From Actinobacteria bacterium UBA5176 (GTDB lineage Bacteria; Actinomycetota; UBA4738): 6,974 bases of DNA. The notes beneath the pieces are model-generated. The model searched no databases, was not told the origin of the DNA, and saw only the letters and a list, made by a program, of their open reading frames with translations. Location: assembly GCA_002413305.1 (NCBI GenBank), contig DHWS01000067.1:1-6974 (forward strand). The letters run 5' to 3'. The position numbers and the translations under genes are program-made. Shown one piece after another: positions 1-5,481 of this stretch (position 1 is the first letter of the stretch; the number at the start of each line of letters is the position of its first letter).

Positions 1-39
1 GGGGGGGGCGCCCGGGCCCCCCCCGCGCCCGCGCCCGCC
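1..39. other. All-G/C low-complexity sequence at window edge, probable assembly or read artefact
   Basis: The first 39 bases contain no A or T. They begin with eight G (1-8), an 8-nt segment, and eight C (17-24), which form a perfect G8/C8 hairpin. In the argB frame this reads Gly/Ala/Arg/Pro where the family has a conserved Ala/Leu helix after NADLVAGA. Both facts suggest the terminal bases are unreliable. Confidence 0.6.
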
Positions 40-662
40 ACCAGGTCGGCGTTCACGTTGTACGAGGCACCGCACTCGTCCACGCCGATCGAGGCGATGA
101 CCGGGACGAACTTCTCCATGACGTGGGAGAGCACGTCGATGTCCACGCGTTCGACATCGCCCACCCGCCCCAGCTCGGGCGAACGCGGCCGCACACGGAG
201 CAGTCCGCCGTCATGGCCCGAGAGCCCGATGGCGGGGGTGCCGTGCAGCACGAGGCTCGACACCAGGTCCTGGTTGATCGTGCCGAGCAGCACCATCCGG
301 ACCACCTCGAGCATGGCCTCGTCGGTCACCCGGTGGCCGTCGACGAACGTCGCTTCGAGTCCCAGCCGCGCGGCCATCGACGTGATCTGCCGGCCGCCGC
401 CGTGCACGATCACCGGCCGGATGCCGACCAGCCGGAGCAGGGCCACGTCCTGGGCGAACGCGTCGGCCAGGTGCGCCTCCTCGATCGCCGCCCCGCCGAA
501 CTTGACCACGACGGTCGAACCGGCGTGCTGGCGGATGGAGGACAGCGCCTCCAGCAGCACGGCGGCCTTGCCGCGGGTGCGCCGGCGGAGGCCGGGCGGC
601 GTGGCGGACTCCGTCGCTGGAGATCCGAGAGCCGGCACGGCACGATCGGGGCGCGCCGTCAC
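1..662 (-). CDS. argB: Acetylglutamate kinase (ArgB), 3'-truncated by window edge
   Basis: ArgB phosphorylates N-acetyl-L-glutamate with ATP, the second step of arginine synthesis, in the cytosol. About 220 residues are visible. They show the amino-acid-kinase N-terminal motif VVVKFGG (residues 51-57, Lys54 the expected phosphate-binding lysine), the HGGG loop (87-90), the substrate-binding segment VDGHRVTD (107-114, Arg111), GLSGHDGG (146-153) and YNVNAD (201-206). Family members run to about 290-300 residues, so the ATP-binding C-terminal part lies off the left edge. The GTG start at 662 overlaps the argJ stop as GTGA, with a GGGGAG ribosome binding site at 671-676. About 30 residues precede the conserved KAAVLLEAL segment (32-40); this is longer than in many homologues and rich in Pro/Arg/Thr/Ala. 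Residues after about 211 depart from the expected AGAIAAALGA-like helix and are encoded by pure G/C sequence, so the last 10 or so residues may not be genuine. Identity is secure; the exact start is less so. Confidence 0.93.
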   Translation of the reverse strand, partial: MTARPDRAVPALGSPATESATPPGLRRRTRGKAAVLLEALSSIRQHAGSTVVVKFGGAAIEEAHLADAFAQDVALLRLVGIRPVIVHGGGRQITSMAARLGLEATFVDGHRVTDEAMLEVVRMVLLGTINQDLVSSLVLHGTPAIGLSGHDGGLLRVRPRSPELGRVGDVERVDIDVLSHVMEKFVPVIASIGVDECGASYNVNADLVAGAGAGGARAPP

Positions 663-1822
663 GTCGTGTACTCCCCGTTGATCCGGACGTACTCGTAGCC
701 CAGGTCGCAGCCGAAGGCCGTCGCCGAGCCAAGCCCTTCGCCGAGGTAGATCCGGATGACGACCTCCTTCTCCCGCATCGCCTCCGTGCACTTCTCCGGA
801 TCGAACGATGGAGGGATGCGGCCCGCTTCGACCACCAGTACGCCGCCCAGCGTGGCCTCCACCCGTTCAGGCTCGAAGTGCGCCCCGCTCGAACCCACCG
901 CCTGGATGATCCGGCCCGGGTTCGGATCCTTGCCGAAGATGGCCGTCTTGACCAGCATCGAACCCGCCACCGACCGGCCGACCTTCTGCGCGTCGCCGTC
1001 GGTCGCCGCGCCCTCCACCTGCACGATCAACGTGGTCTCCGCGCCCTCGGCATCGGCGACGATCTGCCGGGCCAGGTCGTGGCACGCCGCGCCGACGGCC
1101 TCGACCAGCGCTTCCGGAGCGGGGGTCACCCCCGACGCCCCGTTGGCCAGCAGCAGGACCGTGTCGTTCGTGCTGGTGCAACCGTCCACGGTCACCGAGT
1201 TCCAGACGGGAGCCGCGCCGTGCCGCAGCGTGTGCCGGACCACGGTGGGGCTCGGGGCAACCGCGTCCGTGGTGAGGAACACCAGCAGCGTGGCCAGGTC
1301 GGGGGCGATCATCCCCGCTCCCTTCGCACAGCCGCCCACCGTGAACCCGTCGCCGTGGACCACGGTCTCCTTCGTCACCTTGTCGGTGGTGCGGATGGCG
1401 GTGGCGAAGTCCCTCCCACCGCCGATGCTCAGCCTGGCGGCCGCGTCGGCCACCCCGTCGGCGGCGCGTTCGACATCGATCCGCGGTCCGATCACGCCGG
1501 TCGAACACGACAGCACGTCAGCGTCGTCGATCCCCAGCACGGCGGCGACCGCCGCGGTGATCGCTTCGGCATCCTCCATGCCCTCACGCCCGGTCCCGGC
1601 GTTGGCCTGGCCGCTGTTCGCCACGATGGCCCGGGCCGAACCGTTCGCCAGCCTCCGTTTGTCGAGCACCACCGGCGCGGCCGCGAAGAGGTTCGTCGTG
1701 AACAGTCCCCCGGCCATCGCCGGACGATCGCTGAGCAGCAGGCCGAGGTCGAGCTTCCCGCTCGCCTTGAGCCTGGCGGACACGCCGGCCGCGGTGAAGC
1801 CGGCGGGTGCGGTCACGCTCAT
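659..1822 (-). CDS. argJ: Bifunctional glutamate N-acetyltransferase / ornithine acetyltransferase (ArgJ)
   Basis: ArgJ moves the acetyl group from N-acetylornithine to glutamate and so recycles acetyl in the cyclic arginine pathway; many homologues also use acetyl-CoA. The 387-residue length is typical. ArgJ is an Ntn-type enzyme that cleaves itself before a threonine. Here the site is in KGAGMIAPDLATLL (residues 167-180), predicting cleavage between Ala177 and Thr178, with Thr178 as the nucleophile of the beta chain. The oxyanion-hole segment CSTGVIG (106-112, Thr108/Gly109), the TVDGCTSTNDT segment (211-221), FGKDPNPGRI (296-305) and the C-terminal CDLGYEYVRINGEYTT (372-387) all match the family. 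The ATG at 1822 is chosen because it gives the family-like N-terminus, has GGGGTG at 1828-1833 upstream, and overlaps the argC stop as ATGA; the frame stays open further upstream, but that stretch is only argC read out of frame. Whether it is mono- or bifunctional cannot be told from sequence alone. Confidence 0.96.
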   Translation of the reverse strand: MSVTAPAGFTAAGVSARLKASGKLDLGLLLSDRPAMAGGLFTTNLFAAAPVVLDKRRLANGSARAIVANSGQANAGTGREGMEDAEAITAAVAAVLGIDDADVLSCSTGVIGPRIDVERAADGVADAAARLSIGGGRDFATAIRTTDKVTKETVVHGDGFTVGGCAKGAGMIAPDLATLLVFLTTDAVAPSPTVVRHTLRHGAAPVWNSVTVDGCTSTNDTVLLLANGASGVTPAPEALVEAVGAACHDLARQIVADAEGAETTLIVQVEGAATDGDAQKVGRSVAGSMLVKTAIFGKDPNPGRIIQAVGSSGAHFEPERVEATLGGVLVVEAGRIPPSFDPEKCTEAMREKEVVIRIYLGEGLGSATAFGCDLGYEYVRINGEYTT

Positions 1823-2856
1823 GGGTACACCCCGATCGTCGACAGGCCTGTCGTCTCGTCCAGGCCGAACAGCACGTTGAGGTTCTGCACCGCCTGCCCG
1901 GCGGCGCCCTTGCCGAGGTTGTCGATGGCCCCGATGACCACCGCCGTCCCGGAGTGCTCGTCGACGTCGGCGGACAGCTCGCACACGTTCGTCCCGGCCA
2001 GCCGCTTCGGGTCTGGGGTCTGCCCGGCCTCCAGGACCCGGACGAAGGGCTCCTCTCGGTACGCGCGGGAGAGCGCGTCGCGAAGCGTTCCCACGTCAGC
2101 TTTCGCGGCCGCGTACGAGGTGGTCACGATCCCCCGCACCGTGGGCACGAGGTGCGGGACGAACGTGACCGACGGCGCCGAACCCGTGGCCAGCGCCAGC
2201 GCGCGCTCCATCTCCGGCGTGTGCTGGTGGCGGCCGACCTTGTACGCCCGGACGGTCCCGTCCAGGGCGGCGAAGTGCGCGTCCCACGTCAGCTTCTTGC
2301 CGGCCCCGGAGATTCCGGACTTCCCGTCGACCACGACCCGGTCCTCGACGAGTCCTTCGCGGAGCAACGGGGCGAGCCCCAGCACGACCGGGGTTGGGTA
2401 GCACCCAGGGTTGGCCACCACCGTCGCCCCGGCGATCTGGTCCCGGAACAGCTCGGTCAGCCCGTAGGCCGCCTTCGCCAGCCACGCCGGTTCGGTGTGC
2501 TCGAACCCGTACCAGGCTTGGTAGTCCTCCGCCGGCAGGCGGAAGTCGGCCCCGATGTCCACGACCCGGCAACCGACCTCGGCCAGCCCAGGGACCAGCC
2601 GTGAGCTCTCTCCGGCCGGCAAGGCCAGGAAGACGGCGTCCACCAGGGTGGCGTCGAGCGCGTCGTTCGGCTCGAAGATCCGGTCCCCGTACGGGGCGAG
2701 GTGCGGGTACAGCGCGCCCACCCGCTGCCCGGCGACGTCGCGGGCGCCGAGGAACACGGCGTCGGCCGCCGGGTGCCCGTGGAGCAGGCGAAGGAGCTCG
2801 GCCCCGGCGAAGCCGGAAGCCCCCAGCACCGCGACCCTGATCCGATGGCTATGCAC
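1819..2856 (-). CDS. argC: N-acetyl-gamma-glutamyl-phosphate reductase (ArgC)
   Basis: ArgC reduces N-acetylglutamyl-5-phosphate to N-acetylglutamate semialdehyde with NADPH, the third step of arginine synthesis. The 345-residue product is full length. It has the Rossmann dinucleotide-binding motif GASGFAG (12-18), the active-site motif NPGCYPT (149-155) with catalytic Cys152, a histidine-rich segment RHQHTPE (209-215) holding the likely general base, PHLVPTVRGI (234-243), and the C-terminal DNLGKGAAGQAVQNLN (312-327). The start is a GTG at 2856. No later in-frame start would keep the first beta strand (RIRVAVLG), and a promoter -10 element ends only 11 nt upstream, so the transcript is nearly leaderless. 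It is first in the argCJB operon and its stop codon overlaps argJ by 4 nt. Regulation by ArgR is plausible from repeated TATGC elements around the start, but this is inferred. Confidence 0.97.
   Translation of the reverse strand: MHSHRIRVAVLGASGFAGAELLRLLHGHPAADAVFLGARDVAGQRVGALYPHLAPYGDRIFEPNDALDATLVDAVFLALPAGESSRLVPGLAEVGCRVVDIGADFRLPAEDYQAWYGFEHTEPAWLAKAAYGLTELFRDQIAGATVVANPGCYPTPVVLGLAPLLREGLVEDRVVVDGKSGISGAGKKLTWDAHFAALDGTVRAYKVGRHQHTPEMERALALATGSAPSVTFVPHLVPTVRGIVTTSYAAAKADVGTLRDALSRAYREEPFVRVLEAGQTPDPKRLAGTNVCELSADVDEHSGTAVVIGAIDNLGKGAAGQAVQNLNVLFGLDETTGLSTIGVYP
1840..1853. repeat. Perfect 14-bp palindrome near the argC/argJ junction
   Basis: CGACAGGCCTGTCG is its own reverse complement and lies in the last codons of argC, 18 nt upstream of the argJ ATG. 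In mRNA it could form a 5-bp stem with a GGCC loop just before the argJ ribosome binding site. Its sequence also encodes protein, so it may be coincidental. Confidence 0.3.
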
Positions 2857-2876
2857 GAGAGTCGATGATTATGCGG
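2849..2876. promoter_or_regulatory. Candidate ArgR operator (ARG-box-like repeats) at the argC start
   Basis: On the plus strand, CTATGCAC (2849-2856) and TTATGCGG (2869-2876) share TATGC with starts exactly 20 bp apart, about two helical turns. One copy overlaps the -10 element and the other overlaps the GTG start. ArgR boxes of actinobacteria contain TGCAT/GCATA-like half sites, and the position is right for repression. The copies are direct rather than inverted and the match is partial, so this is a suggestion only. Confidence 0.35.
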
Positions 2877-2896
2877 GATGGGGGCCCCTCTGGCAA
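2868..2896 (-). promoter_or_regulatory. Sigma70-type promoter for argCJB
   Basis: Read on the minus strand, TTGCCA (2896-2891) is followed by exactly 17 nt and then CATAAT (2873-2868). Each hexamer matches 5 of 6 positions of the housekeeping sigma70/HrdB consensus. A start near A2862 would leave a 5' leader of about 6 nt before the argC GTG, with no room for a Shine-Dalgarno site. The spacer contains the palindrome GGGGCCCC (2881-2888). The promoter fills the 55-nt gap after the GNAT gene, so argCJB does not need read-through from upstream. This rests on consensus matching only. Confidence 0.7.
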
Positions 2897-2911
2897 CGGG
2901 CGGATCGCAGT

Positions 2912-3415
2912 CTACGCTAGCGGGCGGCGGTACCGGACCTCGGACACGGTCGCTCCCAGCACCTGCTGGGTTCGTTCGACCCCGTCGTCCGTCCAGCCGG
3001 CCCGTTCGTAGAAGCGGCGAGCGCGATCGTTGCCGGGGAGGACCCACAGGATCGCGTCGCCGTAGCCGAGCGCCCGGAGTTCGTCCTGCGCGGCCTCCAG
3101 GAGCTCGCGGCCCGCGCCGGCGCCCCATGCGTCGGGGTCGACGTTGATCGAATAGAGCTCGCCGGAGTCGTCGACCCCCGCCGGGCCCAGGGCGGCGAAC
3201 CCGACCACCTGGCCCTCGCGCTCGACGACCAGGATCGAGGCGCGGGCTCGCGGTCTGGCCACGGCCCCCCGCCACAGGTCGGCGCGGTCATCGGCCGAGA
3301 GCGCGTCCAGGTAGGCATCGGGCATATGGCCGCGGTAGGCCGCCTGCCAGGCACGAACGTGCACCCTGCCCATGACGGCGGCGTCGTCGGCGGTGGCGGG
3401 GCGGGTGGTATGCAC
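2912..3415 (-). CDS. GNAT-family N-acetyltransferase
   Basis: This is a 167-residue protein made of one GNAT fold, which transfers acetyl from acetyl-CoA to an amine; the substrate is unknown. Visible features are the N-terminal segment VHVRAWQAAYRGHMPDAYL (18-36), typical of a large actinobacterial GNAT group, the central strand ELYSINV (86-92), the acetyl-CoA pyrophosphate loop WGAGAGRELL (97-106, the R/QxxGxG/A motif A), and motif B with NDRARRFYERAGW (129-141). The GTG at 3415 is preferred because it places the usual short beta-1 strand at the N-terminus; the frame is open further upstream but reads as tnaA in another frame. It lies 47 nt after the tnaA stop in the same direction and 55 nt before argC. 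It lacks features marking it as the arginine-pathway acetylglutamate synthase, so its position beside argC should not be read as that function. Confidence 0.88.
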   Translation of the reverse strand: MHTTRPATADDAAVMGRVHVRAWQAAYRGHMPDAYLDALSADDRADLWRGAVARPRARASILVVEREGQVVGFAALGPAGVDDSGELYSINVDPDAWGAGAGRELLEAAQDELRALGYGDAILWVLPGNDRARRFYERAGWTDDGVERTQQVLGATVSEVRYRRPLA

Positions 3416-3421
3416 GGTCTG

Positions 3422-3427
3422 ACCATA
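3422..3427 (-). promoter_or_regulatory. Possible -10 element for a leaderless GNAT transcript
   Basis: On the minus strand TATGGT is followed by six bases (CAGACC) and then the GTG start at 3415. A transcript starting at that G would be leaderless, as is common in actinobacteria. No good -35 hexamer stands 17 nt upstream (GTCGAT is the nearest) and no clear Shine-Dalgarno precedes the GTG. The alternative is co-transcription from tnaA. Confidence 0.35.
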
Positions 3428-3462
3428 CCCGCGCCTTCGGATGGATCGACTCCGGGGCGGTC

Positions 3463-4839
3463 TCAGCGACCGGCGGGTTCGAATACCGCGCTGAAGTGCG
3501 GCAACTCGGACGGAGCTTCGACCAAACGGAGGCCTTCGATCTCCTCGCGCTTGGCCCACACACCTGCGAGGACCCCGGCCACGTAGGCCAGGTGGTTGTC
3601 GGTGTACACGCGGCGGGGGATGGCCAGGCGCAGGTACTCCCACGGCGCCAGCCGGAGCTCACCGGTCTCCGGGTCGGGTTCGGCGAAGGCCAGCCCGCCC
3701 AGCCCGACCCCCCGGACGCCACCGGCTTCGTACAAGGCGGCGGTCAGCGATTCGGCCGGGAACCGCTCGCGCGGCAGGTGGGGCAGGAACGCGGCCGCGT
3801 CGATGACCACGCTGTGACCGCCCGGCGGCCGGACAACCGGGATCCCGATGTCCGAGACCAGCCCGTGCAGGAAGCGAACCTGGCGGATCCGGGCGGCCAG
3901 GTACTCCTCGTCCATCCCTTCGACCAGCCCGCGCGCCACCGCCTCCAGATCGCGGCCGGCCATGCCGCCGTACGTCACGAACCCCTCGTACAGGATCGCC
4001 CACGGCCGGCACGCGTCGAAGTCCTGCTGTCGCCGGAGGGCCAGGAACCCTCCGATGTTCACCAGCGCGTCCTTCTTCGCGCTCATGGCCGCGCCGTCGG
4101 CCAGGTCGAAGAAATCCCGCGCGATGTCCCTGACCGAACGGCCGATCTGACCCGGCTCGCGCTCGCTCACCAGGAACGCGTTCTCCGCGAACCGGGCGGC
4201 GTCGATCACCAGCGTGATCCCGCGCTGTTTGCAGAACGCCGCCACCTGGCGCGCGTTCGCCAGCGAGACCGGCTGCCCGCCGTTCGTGTTCGACGTCAGG
4301 GTGAGCACGAAGAGGTGCACCTTGCCCGGGTGCGCCGCGACCACCCGCTCGGCCTTGGCCAGGTCGACGTTGCCCTTGAACGGCGACAGGTCGTCGGGGT
4401 CCAGGCCCTCGTCGATCACGACGTCGACCGGCGCCGCACCACGGTTGCGGATGTGCGCCCGCGTGGTGTCGAAATGCAGGTTGCCCAGGACCAGGTCGCC
4501 CGACTCGACGAAGGCCCGCGTGTAGACGGTCTCCGCGCCCCGGCCCTGGTGGACGGGGATCACGAAGGGGAACCCGGTGATGTCTCTGATCGCGGACTCG
4601 AAGTGGTCCCAGTTCCTGGCGCCGGCGTAGGCCTCGTCGCCGCCCTGGATCCCCGACCACTGGTCGGCGCTCATGGCCGAGGTCCCGCTGTCGGTCAGCA
4701 GGTCGACGAACACGTCCTCGGACCGGAGCCGGAACACGTTGTAGCCGGCGGAGCGGATCGCCCGCGCGCGCTCCTCGGGCGAGATCAGCCGGATCGGTTC
4801 GATCGACTTGACCCGCCAGGGTTCGGGGGTGCCATGCAT
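3463..4839 (-). CDS. tnaA: Tryptophanase-like beta-eliminating lyase (PLP-dependent, fold type I)
   Basis: The tryptophanase/tyrosine phenol-lyase (TPL) family splits an aromatic amino acid into the ring (indole or phenol), pyruvate and ammonia. The 458-residue product aligns end to end with Citrobacter TPL (456) and E. coli TnaA (471), as recalled. Conserved residues include Tyr71 (DEAYAG), Arg100 (HQGRGAE), the SNTNGGQPVSLAN segment (183-195), Asp213 and Arg216 (DAARFAEN), the PLP lysine Lys256 (MSAKKDALV) and Arg404 (RLAIPRR). Residues separating the two enzymes favour tryptophanase: Asp124 (TnaA Asp137, TPL Thr124), His448 (TnaA His463, TPL Phe448), and Leu380 instead of TPL's substrate-binding Arg381. 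The neighbouring conserved Glu (TnaA 395, TPL 380) is Gly379 here, which is odd. The ATG at 4839 is chosen because MHGTPEPWR aligns with the TPL N-terminus; an in-frame GTG at 4914 would add 25 low-complexity residues. No TnaC-like leader peptide or TnaB permease is seen nearby. Family is certain, substrate probable. Confidence 0.85.
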   Translation of the reverse strand: MHGTPEPWRVKSIEPIRLISPEERARAIRSAGYNVFRLRSEDVFVDLLTDSGTSAMSADQWSGIQGGDEAYAGARNWDHFESAIRDITGFPFVIPVHQGRGAETVYTRAFVESGDLVLGNLHFDTTRAHIRNRGAAPVDVVIDEGLDPDDLSPFKGNVDLAKAERVVAAHPGKVHLFVLTLTSNTNGGQPVSLANARQVAAFCKQRGITLVIDAARFAENAFLVSEREPGQIGRSVRDIARDFFDLADGAAMSAKKDALVNIGGFLALRRQQDFDACRPWAILYEGFVTYGGMAGRDLEAVARGLVEGMDEEYLAARIRQVRFLHGLVSDIGIPVVRPPGGHSVVIDAAAFLPHLPRERFPAESLTAALYEAGGVRGVGLGGLAFAEPDPETGELRLAPWEYLRLAIPRRVYTDNHLAYVAGVLAGVWAKREEIEGLRLVEAPSELPHFSAVFEPAGR

Positions 4840-4860
4840 GCCAGCCCAAGCGTGCCCGCC

Positions 4861-4904
4861 CGGGTCGACGCCGTGACGGGTCGAACGACCCCCTCCCGCA
4901 GGGG
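4861..4904. repeat. Cluster of short direct and inverted repeats upstream of tnaA
   Basis: CGGGTCGA occurs at 4861-4868 and 4877-4884, 16 bp apart. The second copy is part of the perfect inverted repeat GGGTCG-AA-CGACCC (4878-4891). It is followed by a second inverted repeat, CCCCT (4890-4894) and AGGGG (4900-4904) around a 5-nt centre. The cluster lies 22-65 bp upstream of the preferred tnaA start and could be an operator for a dimeric regulator or a structured leader. Short GC-rich palindromes also arise by chance in DNA of this composition, so function is unproven. Confidence 0.4.
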
Positions 4905-4998
4905 CGAGCCGCACGGTCCGATACGCAGATGCACTCGTCGAAAACCGTGGCTCGCTCAGCAGCGAACGGATGGAGGATGATCACCGCCCTACGCTGAG

Positions 4999-5004
4999 AG
5001 GAGG
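4999..5004 (+). promoter_or_regulatory. Strong Shine-Dalgarno fixing the start of the secreted-protein gene
   Basis: AGGAGG ends 4 nt before the ATG at 5009. It is the only consensus-perfect ribosome binding site seen next to a start in this window. It shows that translation starts at 5009 rather than at the in-frame ATG 39 nt upstream (4970), which would place charged residues before the signal peptide. Confidence 0.85.
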
Positions 5005-5008
5005 ATCC

Positions 5009-5389
5009 ATGCGAGGACTCCGAGGACACGCCGTTCGCACGCTCTCGACGATGCTCGTGACGGTTGCCATCGTGGCCGGTGGGGCCAGCTTCGCCGACGC
5101 GACCGGGGCGGCGATCACGCTGACGCCGAACTCAGGTCTCGCCGGCTCGACCACCCAGGTGACGGGTTCGGGCTATGCGGCAGGCGAGACCGTGAAGCTC
5201 GCCTTCATCAACACCTCGGGCGGCGTCACGAACGTGAACCAGCTGGGCACGGCGACCGCGGATTCGAACGGCGCGTTCCAGGCGACCGTGAAGATCCCCT
5301 CCGTGGGCACGCCGGGCGCCCAGAAGGTGCGGGCGGTCGGCCGGACCAGCCACCTGGTGGCGCGGAAGACCTTCTTCGTCACCACCTAG
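5009..5389 (+). CDS. Small secreted protein with one IPT/Ig-like beta-sandwich domain
   Basis: This 126-residue protein is the only plus-strand gene here. Residues 1-31 form a signal peptide: basic n-region (MRGLRGHAVR), hydrophobic core (about 14-25) and an Ala-Asp-Ala cleavage motif at 29-31, predicting a mature protein of about 95 residues from Thr32. The mature part starts ITLTPNSGLAGSTTQVTGSGY (36-56). This P-x-S-G-x-x-G-(S/T)-x-x-x-V-x-G-x-G-(F/Y) pattern marks IPT/TIG and related bacterial Ig-like domains in actinobacterial surface and secreted proteins, followed by A-G-E-T-V-K-L-A-F and further beta-rich Thr/Val sequence. There is no cysteine, lipobox, sortase signal, second transmembrane segment or catalytic motif, so it is probably released or loosely wall-bound. 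Its role is unknown. It is divergent from tnaA and convergent with typA, so it is transcribed alone. Coding status is well supported; the specific domain name is less sure. Confidence 0.85.
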   Translation: MRGLRGHAVRTLSTMLVTVAIVAGGASFADATGAAITLTPNSGLAGSTTQVTGSGYAAGETVKLAFINTSGGVTNVNQLGTATADSNGAFQATVKIPSVGTPGAQKVRAVGRTSHLVARKTFFVTT

Positions 5390-5432
5390 CGAGACAGAGC
5401 GTGCCGAACCGGGGGAAACGAACCTCGGGTCG

Positions 5433-5481
5433 GAAGGACGGGTCCCGGAGCTACCGCTCCCGGGTTCGGGACCGATCCTTC
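5433..5481. terminator. Composite inverted repeat over the typA stop codon, possible bidirectional terminator
   Basis: Three nested complementary blocks are visible: GAAGGA (5433-5438) with TCCTTC (5476-5481), GGTCCC (5441-5446) with GGGACC (5468-5473), and GGAGC (5447-5451) with GCTCC (5456-5460) around a TACC loop, plus an unpaired 7-nt bulge (5461-5467). It spans the last codons and TAG of typA and lies 44 nt beyond the stop of the plus-strand gene. Its place between convergent genes suits a shared terminator. There is no T-run on either side, so it would be an atypical, GC-only one. Confidence 0.45.

Larger units (their letters stand above)
4840..5008. other. Divergent intergenic region between tnaA and the secreted-protein gene
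   Basis: This 169-bp stretch separates two divergently transcribed genes and should hold both promoters. No convincing -35/-10 pair is visible on either strand. The plus strand has a TACGCT element (4990-4995), but it is too close to the ribosome binding site to act as a -10 for it. The minus strand has GTATCG around 4917-4922 (plus CGATAC), also unconvincing. The clearest structure is the repeat cluster at 4861-4904. No RNA gene is recognisable. Confidence 0.5.

Noticed and set aside
211..732. Minus-strand open frames at 211-732 and 410-643 over argB
   Set aside because: They are out of frame with argB, whose GTG-started frame from 662 contains all the kinase motifs.
756..2401. Long plus-strand open frames opposite argJ and argC (756-1880 and 878-2401)
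   Set aside because: They are antisense to genes with clear catalytic motifs, have low-complexity Arg/Pro/Ser/Gly composition and no recognisable domain. Very high GC suppresses stop codons in the other frames.
2912..3415. The GNAT gene as an arginine-pathway N-acetylglutamate synthase because it sits beside argC
   Set aside because: It has its own start and a promoter separates it from argC. Its sequence resembles the general actinobacterial GNAT group, and ArgJ already supplies acetylglutamate.
3463..4839. Annotation of the lyase as tyrosine phenol-lyase, suggested by the nearly identical length and numbering
   Set aside because: The substrate-site residues Asp124, Leu380 and His448 agree with tryptophanase and not with TPL's Thr124, Arg381 and Phe448.
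4840..4914. Longer tnaA starting at the in-frame GTG at 4914
   Set aside because: The extra 25 residues are Gly/Arg-rich with no family counterpart, whereas the ATG at 4839 gives a protein aligning from its first residues with tyrosine phenol-lyase.
3496..4980. A 494-codon plus-strand open frame opposite tnaA
   Set aside because: It mirrors the tnaA gene, has a His/Arg/Asp/Val-rich composition typical of antisense frames, and no credible ribosome binding site or domain.
4840..5008. A TnaC-like leader peptide upstream of tnaA
   Set aside because: No short minus-strand frame with a conserved Trp followed by a terminal Pro codon is visible.
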